Origin: an uncultured Bacteroidales bacterium
GTDB taxonomy: Bacteria > Bacteroidota > Bacteroidia > Bacteroidales > Paludibacteraceae
DNA length: 64,000 nucleotides
Assembly (NCBI GenBank): GCA_900318245.1
Contig: ONJT01000005.1
Coordinates: 1-64,000, forward strand
Reading direction: 5' to 3'
Below are positions 58,369-64,000 of the stretch, piece after piece. Each line of letters begins with the position of its first letter. The stretch's first letter is position 1. The position numbers and the translations under genes were made by a program. Below the pieces are notes generated by a model that saw nothing but the letters and a program-made list of their open reading frames with translations, did not search any database and was not told the origin of the DNA.

Positions 58369-60704
58369 ATAGAAAATTCTTCATATCATTGCTGCTGGTG
58401 CTCTCATTGCCTATCATGGCGATAGAGACTATCATCGTCGGTGAGATCGTGGATGAGATTACCGGTGAAGCGATACCGAACGTGAATATTCATTTTCGGG
58501 GCACAAAGATCGGTACGAGCTCTGACGAACACGGCAACTACGTGCTACGCGTGGATATGAACGCGAAGAGCCAGCTCGTTTTCTCGGCTGTCGGTTATTA
58601 CACCCAGCGCTTCGATATCGAACCCGGTACGATGGCGGGCTTGCAAGTAGCGATGCGGGAGAAAGCGGCGACACTGACAGAGATCGTCGTGGCGCCCAAT
58701 GAGAATCCTGCTCTGGAGATTTTACGTCACGTACGCGAGCAGCGCGACGCCAATGACCGCACCAAACACCCGGAGCACAGTATGGTTGCGCAGCGCGAGC
58801 AGATGCTCTATGTCTCGCATATCAACCGCCGCCACCTGCGCCGCGCCCTGTGGAAGAGTCTGCAGGCCGGTATGATCGCGCAGGAGGACTCGACGTATAT
58901 CCTGCCGCTCTACCGCGAGACACAGTCTTTCCGCATCGCGGGACAAGAGATGATTCCTGCCAATGACCAGCGCACCCAAGCGCTCATCCTCTCCGAGACG
59001 GACTACTCGTCTCTACTCGGCGGCGAAGGAAACCTCAATTTCTACGCGCCATCCGTCAGCCTCATGGGACATGCCTTCCTCTCTCCTCTCGCCGCAGGCG
59101 GAAACCTGTATTACCGCTATTATCTGGAAGACGACACGGTCAGCCACATGGCTCGCATCACCTTCCGCACGAGAAATCCCTTCTACGCGACGTTTAACGG
59201 CGAGATGATCATTGATACCACCACTTATGCGTTGCGCGCGCTGAAGGCATATGTGCCGCCCGAGGTGGCCGTCAACTACGTCAACGACATTCATATCGCG
59301 CAGACCCTCACCCCCGACGGCCTCATCGCCGAAGAATCTGTCTCAGCGTTGCTCGACTTCACCGTCAAGAGCGAGAAAGCCGGTTCGGTCTTTCCTTCGG
59401 TGCTATTAACCACGAGTCTGAGGAATCCGAAAGCCGCGGCATCGGGATACCGAGATACCGAGATATCGGAATACCGACAACCATCCGCCGTGGCGACGGC
59501 TGATAGCGCCTTTGCGGCGCTGGACAGTCTGCCGATTATTCGCGCGGCGAAGTTCTTCGCAACGATTGCTACGACGGGTTATATCCCGACGGGCACACCG
59601 GTCGATATCGGCCATGTAGAGGAGATCCTGCAGGTCAACCAGCACGAGACGGTGCATGTCGGTCTGCCGTTCCGCACGAACGAGAAGTTATCGAAGATTG
59701 TCTCGCTGGAAGCTTCGGTAGGTTACGGTTTCAAAGACCGGTCGTTCAAAGGTATGGGACGCGTGTCCGTGGACCTGCCGACGGAGCGAAAGAACATCTT
59801 ACAGTTTGAATACAACGACCATTATGTATGGTCCGAAGTGGATGATTTCGACCGGATGCTAAGGGAAAACTCCATGGGATGGGGTAATTTCGACTTCACG
59901 GCGTACGCGTTCCAAGCCCTATATAGAGACAGTCTCTGCGTCAATACGGCTATCCACCAGCGGCAACTGCAGTTCCACTGGTTCGCAGACTGGATTCATC
60001 AGATGGACACCCGCAGCGGCGTACCGATGAGTATAGAGAGTCATCTCTTTGCCCGCGCAGGCTGGCAGATGGGTTATGCCTATCAGTCGGCGCATGCTAT
60101 CGCGCGTCTGAGTTGGGGCGAACGTAAGTACGATGGCTATTTCCTGCGCCGCTACGCCTATTCGTCCCGTTATCCGGTGCTGTACCTCGGAGCCGAAGCC
60201 GGTCACTGGGCCGACGCCGACCATTCGAAGATCTACCTTCACCTACGGGCCATGCTCACGCAGCACGCGAACCTCGGTATGGGCGGCACGCTGACCTATG
60301 CGTTTCAGGCGGGTATGATCTTCGGCCAAGTGCCTTCGACGCTCTTATGGCAGGCGAATGCGAACCAAGGCTATGCCTATGACCCCTACCGCTTCACTTT
60401 CCTGCACGGCAGCCAACTGTTAGCCAACCGCTATGTGGCGCTGCAGACCGAATGGAACGGCATGGGTATATTGTTCAACATGATTCCCGGCGTACGCTGG
60501 TTACACCTGCGCGAATTAGTAGAAGCGAAGGTTGCTTATGGATATAACAGCCAAGCGGTAATCGGCATGCCACGCTCGATGGTTTATTCTGAGGTTGGAA
60601 TCGGCATTGGCAATATATTACGTATCTGCGATCTCTATTCAATCTGGGGCATCACGCCGAACGTGCAGTGGGCAATTAGATTTAGAATTCACTTAGGGTT
60701 ATAG
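58365..60704 (+). CDS. DUF5686 / carboxypeptidase-regulatory-like outer-membrane protein
   Basis: 779 aa, GTG start inside the last heptamer. Signal peptide MYRKFFISLLLVLSLPIMA. A CarboxypepD_reg-like domain at 20-110 (VGEIVDEITGEAIPNVNIHFRG) is followed by the DUF5686 region and a C-terminal barrel ending WAIRFRIHLGL. Such proteins sit in the outer membrane; the role is unknown. Residues near 365-377 (GYRDTEISEYRQ) come from a period-8 repeat (59443-59482). Confidence 0.85.
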   Translation: MYRKFFISLLLVLSLPIMAIETIIVGEIVDEITGEAIPNVNIHFRGTKIGTSSDEHGNYVLRVDMNAKSQLVFSAVGYYTQRFDIEPGTMAGLQVAMREKAATLTEIVVAPNENPALEILRHVREQRDANDRTKHPEHSMVAQREQMLYVSHINRRHLRRALWKSLQAGMIAQEDSTYILPLYRETQSFRIAGQEMIPANDQRTQALILSETDYSSLLGGEGNLNFYAPSVSLMGHAFLSPLAAGGNLYYRYYLEDDTVSHMARITFRTRNPFYATFNGEMIIDTTTYALRALKAYVPPEVAVNYVNDIHIAQTLTPDGLIAEESVSALLDFTVKSEKAGSVFPSVLLTTSLRNPKAAASGYRDTEISEYRQPSAVATADSAFAALDSLPIIRAAKFFATIATTGYIPTGTPVDIGHVEEILQVNQHETVHVGLPFRTNEKLSKIVSLEASVGYGFKDRSFKGMGRVSVDLPTERKNILQFEYNDHYVWSEVDDFDRMLRENSMGWGNFDFTAYAFQALYRDSLCVNTAIHQRQLQFHWFADWIHQMDTRSGVPMSIESHLFARAGWQMGYAYQSAHAIARLSWGERKYDGYFLRRYAYSSRYPVLYLGAEAGHWADADHSKIYLHLRAMLTQHANLGMGGTLTYAFQAGMIFGQVPSTLLWQANANQGYAYDPYRFTFLHGSQLLANRYVALQTEWNGMGILFNMIPGVRWLHLRELVEAKVAYGYNSQAVIGMPRSMVYSEVGIGIGNILRICDLYSIWGITPNVQWAIRFRIHLGL
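59443..59482 (+). repeat. in-frame period-8 repeat inside DUF5686
   Basis: CGGGATAC, CGAGATAC, CGAGATAT, CGGAATAC, CGACAACC: five units exactly 8 nt apart. Confidence 0.8.
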
Positions 60705-60726
60705 AAAGCGATAGACACAAAAACGA

Positions 60727-60758
60727 AGAGGACCTCTTGCGAGATCCTCTTTCTTTTA
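60727..60758. terminator. bidirectional terminator between convergent genes
   Basis: AAGAGGA-CCTC/GAGA-TCCTCTT stem with one mismatch, loop TTGC, T-rich tail to the right and A-rich sequence to the left. Confidence 0.8.
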
Positions 60759-60771
60759 TCAACTGTTCGTA

Positions 60772-62253
60772 TTAACGAGCGAGCATCATAGTGTGGCGCA
60801 GTGTCTTCACACTCTTCTTCGCACGCGGAGCTGCTTTTGCCGGAGCACTAGCGGCATCCACTGCTGCGAGATTGAGGTTGAGCAGCACATCACCTACTAC
60901 ATAGTCAGACTCATCTGCTACGTTGAAGTATACTACACCGAAACCGATAGCTTCAGCGTCGTCAGCCAGAACGATAGAACCATCCTCAGCCGGAACGAAC
61001 TTCATCTCAGCATGGCCATCCAGCTTACCACTGGTGGAATTAACCGGATAAAGCGTTGCATCATACGTCTTGTCACCGATGGTAACCTGTACACCATCGT
61101 TGTAACCCAACATGAAGGCTTTCGTCTCCTCGTCGAAGTAACCATATACTTCAGGCAGGTCTTCGCTAAGACCGCTGATCGTATAGAACTGGCCTTGCTC
61201 AGGATCCTCGCCGCTTACGATGGTGATGTTACGCGGAGCAGCAGCTGCGCCGGTCTTACCATCGGTTGCGGTTACTTCCCACGTACCCTCGTAGGTCTCT
61301 ACCGTAGCTTCTATAGGCTCCGGTTCCTCCTGATCAGCCAAATAAGCTGCATAACTCAGGTAGAAGCGATAACCAGCGTAGTTGTACGGTTTATCCATTG
61401 CGAATACAAGCGAGTTCTTTTTATCGCTCTTGTCGAACAGAACGCGTTGTGCATCCGGATCGAAGTCACCGTGAGCTACTACACCTTGGTAGTTAACGAG
61501 TTTCATCATCGATTTACCCCAGTCAACACCGAGTTCAACATCAGGCATCGTTACATCATTAGCTGCATCGATAAAGAGTTCGATGTTGTAATCCTTAGAG
61601 GTATCCCAGTCGCCCGGATCGTTGTACGGGAATCCGTCATAAACGCCGTTTACATCTACGGAACTTGCGGTACATGCATACGGGTTGATGATACGCAGCT
61701 TCATGCTACCGTCAGCCAGCTCAGCTACCTGATAGGTAACCGTCCATGCAACCGAAGCAGGAATATTGTAGGTCGATGATACGACTGCGTCGTCTACCCA
61801 AACACCGGTACGCGGCTCAGACCACATAACAAGTTTAACGGTGTACTCAAACACGCTCACGCCATCCAGATAAGGACTAGCCTTACCTTCCGGCAAAGAG
61901 AGACGGCAAGTATAGGTACTGTCTGCCTCACCGGTCGGGAACGAAAGTTTCGCAGAAACCTCCTTGTCGCCCGGAGCGAAGATAAACTTCGGATCGATCA
62001 CGAATACCGGATCAGCCTCTACGTTCAACAGAATCGTATCTGCCTTGTCGAATTCAGAGGTACGGCGCAACGTAACGGTTGTCTCCAGCGGCTCCTTACT
62101 CATGTTTAACTCGAAGGAACCACCTGCACTGGTAAATGCCACTGCGCCCGGTACATCCAGCGGAGACGGCTCGCGCTCTGCTGTTTTCTCGCAAGCCGTG
62201 AATGTGAACACGGCTGCTGCGAGAAGGAGCAAATATTTACTAATCTTTTTCAT
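60772..62253 (-). CDS. surface lipoprotein of a Sus-type locus
   Basis: 493 aa. Lipoprotein signal MKKISKYLLLLAAAVFTFTAC. Beta-rich domains, with an N-terminal Calx-beta/DUF4843-like stretch (LETTVTLRRTSEFDKADTIL, STYTCRLSLPEG). The basic C-terminal tail (AKAAPRAKKSVKTLRHTMML) is unusual. It lies 20 bp downstream of susD, where polysaccharide-utilisation loci carry SusE/F-like glycan- or peptide-binding lipoproteins. Ligand unknown. Confidence 0.75.
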   Translation of the reverse strand: MKKISKYLLLLAAAVFTFTACEKTAEREPSPLDVPGAVAFTSAGGSFELNMSKEPLETTVTLRRTSEFDKADTILLNVEADPVFVIDPKFIFAPGDKEVSAKLSFPTGEADSTYTCRLSLPEGKASPYLDGVSVFEYTVKLVMWSEPRTGVWVDDAVVSSTYNIPASVAWTVTYQVAELADGSMKLRIINPYACTASSVDVNGVYDGFPYNDPGDWDTSKDYNIELFIDAANDVTMPDVELGVDWGKSMMKLVNYQGVVAHGDFDPDAQRVLFDKSDKKNSLVFAMDKPYNYAGYRFYLSYAAYLADQEEPEPIEATVETYEGTWEVTATDGKTGAAAAPRNITIVSGEDPEQGQFYTISGLSEDLPEVYGYFDEETKAFMLGYNDGVQVTIGDKTYDATLYPVNSTSGKLDGHAEMKFVPAEDGSIVLADDAEAIGFGVVYFNVADESDYVVGDVLLNLNLAAVDAASAPAKAAPRAKKSVKTLRHTMMLAR

Positions 62254-62273
62254 AATCTATACATTTTTAAGGA

Positions 62274-63881
62274 TTAGGGGAATGGTACAAACGGGTTGTT
62301 ATCTTTCTCGCTGATACCCTCGTTAGACTCGATCTCGGACTGCGGGATACGCCAGAGCAATACGCCGTGTCTTGCAGGCACGTCAATATTTCCCCATGCT
62401 GCAGGCCAGTTGGTCGAGTTGGTACGAATAATCGGTTTCTCGAGACGCATGATATCGCCGAATGCGAAACCTTCGCCCCAGAGCTCAACACGACGTTGCC
62501 ACCAGATCTCATCCTCAAGGCTCAAACCATGGAGAGCTGCGTTGTAAGACGGGTCACGGAACTTCTTGACGAAGTCAGTCAGTACACCTGCGCCGTCGCC
62601 GCCGGAACGAGCAAGACCCTCAGCCTTGATGAGGTACATTTCCTCAGCACGCATCAGAATCCAGTCGGCAGCAGCAGCACCGTCACCGGTGGTCGAGCGG
62701 TCGCCCGTACCGAACTTCACGTTCGTGTATACATTGTCAGCGTTACCCTGGATGTTGGCTTTCGCTGCGCTATAACCGGCAGCATCAAGCAGCGGAGACT
62801 CCAGTTGCTCATTCAACCACCAACCTTTACGAACGTCGGTAGCAGCAATCTCGTTATAAAGAGCGCTAGCAATCGAGCGGGTAGCACCTACAGAGGTATA
62901 ACCGTCCTGGAAGAAGATCGACATGTGCGAAGGCCAGTTGACAATACCGGTCTGTACGACGTCGTTCGTGATTACGATGATGTTTGCCCACATTACGTTG
63001 TGCTGCTCTGCATCAGCAAAGCCCGGCTCGTTAGCCTCAGCAATCGACAATGGAGTTGCACCGCTTAAGTTCAATGCCTTGTCAGCATCCGAAGCAGCAG
63101 CAGCCCACTCACCCTTGATAAGGTTCAGACGAGCGCGGAGACCGAAAGCAACAGCCTGATCTACGAAGCCCTTGTCCGGACGCTTGTAACCGTCGAGGTT
63201 CTCGCAAGCGTAATCCAAGTCTTCTGTACAAAGCTTGAACAACTCTTCCAGCGTAGCGCGCGGGTTGTTAGTGATACGCTCAGCCGGCATACGGTCAACT
63301 ACCAGAGGCACGGTCAGCGCCTTCTTGTCAGTCGTGGTGTAGGTGAACTGGAACAATTGAGCCAGGTTCATGTAGCACATTGCGCGAACAGCCAAAGCCT
63401 GGCTTAACGCGTACTTCTGCGAACCGGGTTTTTCACGATCCACCATATTAATCACGTTGTTGCATGCGAAGATGATCTTATAATACTCACCCCATACCAG
63501 GTGGTTAACCAAGCCACGGGTGGTCGTCCGCGTATTATCACGGTTGGAGGGATAATCTGCGAACTGGAACCAGTTGTAACCGGTGTTCGGGCTCACGAGA
63601 TCCTGACCCTGCTCATCCATGAACAAGCAGATAGCAGCATAACCATAGTCGCAGTGACGGGAATAACCGAGGTCACCAAGACCACTGTAAAGCTGGATAA
63701 ACTGCGCGTAGATAGCAGACAAGTCTGCTGCTGCGGTTACAGGGTTCTGCTGAGCAGCTTCCTCTACCTGATCCTGCGTCTTCGTGCCGCCTTCAGGACC
63801 GGCATTCATCCACTCGCTACAAGAAGCAAAGGACAATGCGGTTACGAGGAGAACAGATACATATTTACTAATCGTTTTCAT
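62274..63881 (-). CDS. SusD/RagB-family nutrient-binding lipoprotein
   Basis: 535 aa. Lipoprotein signal MKTISKYVSVLLVTALSFASC. TPR-like helices typical of SusD (ALAVRAMCYMNLAQLF, RATLEELFKLCTEDLDYACE, AFGLRARLNLIKGEW) and C-terminal WWQRRVELWGEGFAFGDIMR. It forms the lid of the SusC transporter just upstream. A Shine-Dalgarno-like AAAGGAG sits a few bases before the ATG, rare in this window. Confidence 0.93.
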   Translation of the reverse strand: MKTISKYVSVLLVTALSFASCSEWMNAGPEGGTKTQDQVEEAAQQNPVTAAADLSAIYAQFIQLYSGLGDLGYSRHCDYGYAAICLFMDEQGQDLVSPNTGYNWFQFADYPSNRDNTRTTTRGLVNHLVWGEYYKIIFACNNVINMVDREKPGSQKYALSQALAVRAMCYMNLAQLFQFTYTTTDKKALTVPLVVDRMPAERITNNPRATLEELFKLCTEDLDYACENLDGYKRPDKGFVDQAVAFGLRARLNLIKGEWAAAASDADKALNLSGATPLSIAEANEPGFADAEQHNVMWANIIVITNDVVQTGIVNWPSHMSIFFQDGYTSVGATRSIASALYNEIAATDVRKGWWLNEQLESPLLDAAGYSAAKANIQGNADNVYTNVKFGTGDRSTTGDGAAAADWILMRAEEMYLIKAEGLARSGGDGAGVLTDFVKKFRDPSYNAALHGLSLEDEIWWQRRVELWGEGFAFGDIMRLEKPIIRTNSTNWPAAWGNIDVPARHGVLLWRIPQSEIESNEGISEKDNNPFVPFP

Positions 63882-63900
63882 ATTAATCTCCTTTCTTTAA

Positions 63901-64000
63901 TTAGAACGTAATACTTAAACCACCGGAGATAGTACGCATCGGAGAATAGAGCGTGTTGCTGGAGCTGGTGAACGCTTGACGCGGATCCAGACCCTTGCGA
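63901..64000 (-). CDS. SusC/RagA TonB-dependent transporter, C-terminal end
   Basis: Only the last 32 codons are inside the window: RKGLDPRQAFTSSSNTLYSP, then MRTISGGLSITF and TAA at 63901-63903. The terminal strand ending in Phe is the usual SusC barrel closure. It lies 19 bp upstream of susD. Confidence 0.9.
   Translation of the reverse strand, partial: RKGLDPRQAFTSSSNTLYSPMRTISGGLSITF

Noticed and set aside
60793..61779. 328-codon frame on the plus strand
   Set aside because: Antisense to the Sus-locus lipoprotein; no recognisable domain or promoter.

Overview
The window reads as a chromosome segment of a Bacteroidales bacterium, probably an uncultured gut or rumen lineage. The evidence is a SusC/SusD pair at the right edge, a Bacteroidota-type RpoD, GldD, DUF5063, DUF6242, DUF5686 and DUF3127 proteins, and surface proteins with type IX secretion-like C-termini. 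Promoters fit the Bacteroidota form TTTG-N20-TAnnTTTG, and Shine-Dalgarno sequences are mostly absent. No rRNA, transposase, phage structural gene or CRISPR array was found. The only tRNA seen is tRNA-Arg(TCT).

Layout. 0-5.7 kb: HAD hydrolase (partial), dprA, upp, a coiled-coil secreted protein, a divergent DUF5063/exonuclease pair and an alkaline phosphatase. 5.7-9.9 kb: two related secreted proteins with a duplicated 5' leader. 10-15.6 kb: a tight leftward operon gldD, GGGP synthase-TadA fusion, 7TM-HD phosphodiesterase, dusB, BASS transporter. 15.9-26.2 kb: rightward mannose-1-P guanylyltransferase, then a glycogen cluster (debranching enzyme, GT4, GH57), a porin-like protein, clpC and trxA. 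26.3-32.3 kb: tRNA-Arg, rpoD, a short RNase R and alpha-glucan phosphorylase, which belongs functionally with the glycogen cluster. 32.3-44.2 kb: an AT-rich accessory region with a four-helix-bundle protein framed by CCTAG decamers, two toxin-antitoxin modules separated by a direct repeat, a DUF2971 protein, a 1262-aa surface protein, duplicated regulatory/RNA cassettes, a P-loop ATPase, panD and a broken GxxExxY gene. 44.2-60.7 kb: housekeeping genes (tgt, lptG, ddl, polyprenyl synthase, 5-FTHF cyclo-ligase, pgk, recO, rpmH, rbfA, a LolC-type permease, xerD, DUF5686). 60.7-64 kb: a leftward Sus-type locus.

The most unusual content is of two kinds. First, short tandem repeats with exact periods of 7, 8, 9, 10 or 11 nt occur between genes and in frame inside conserved genes. 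In one case the repeat forms the linker of a protein fusion, and in another it supplies both the stop codon of xerD and the start codon of the next gene. Second, two diverged copies of a four-helix RNA-like element (about 41.4 and 41.9 kb) keep their base pairing through compensatory changes. Each copy sits in a parallel cassette: terminator, RNA element, 31-bp repeat, strong promoter, gene. All functional calls come from reading the translations; no database search was run.
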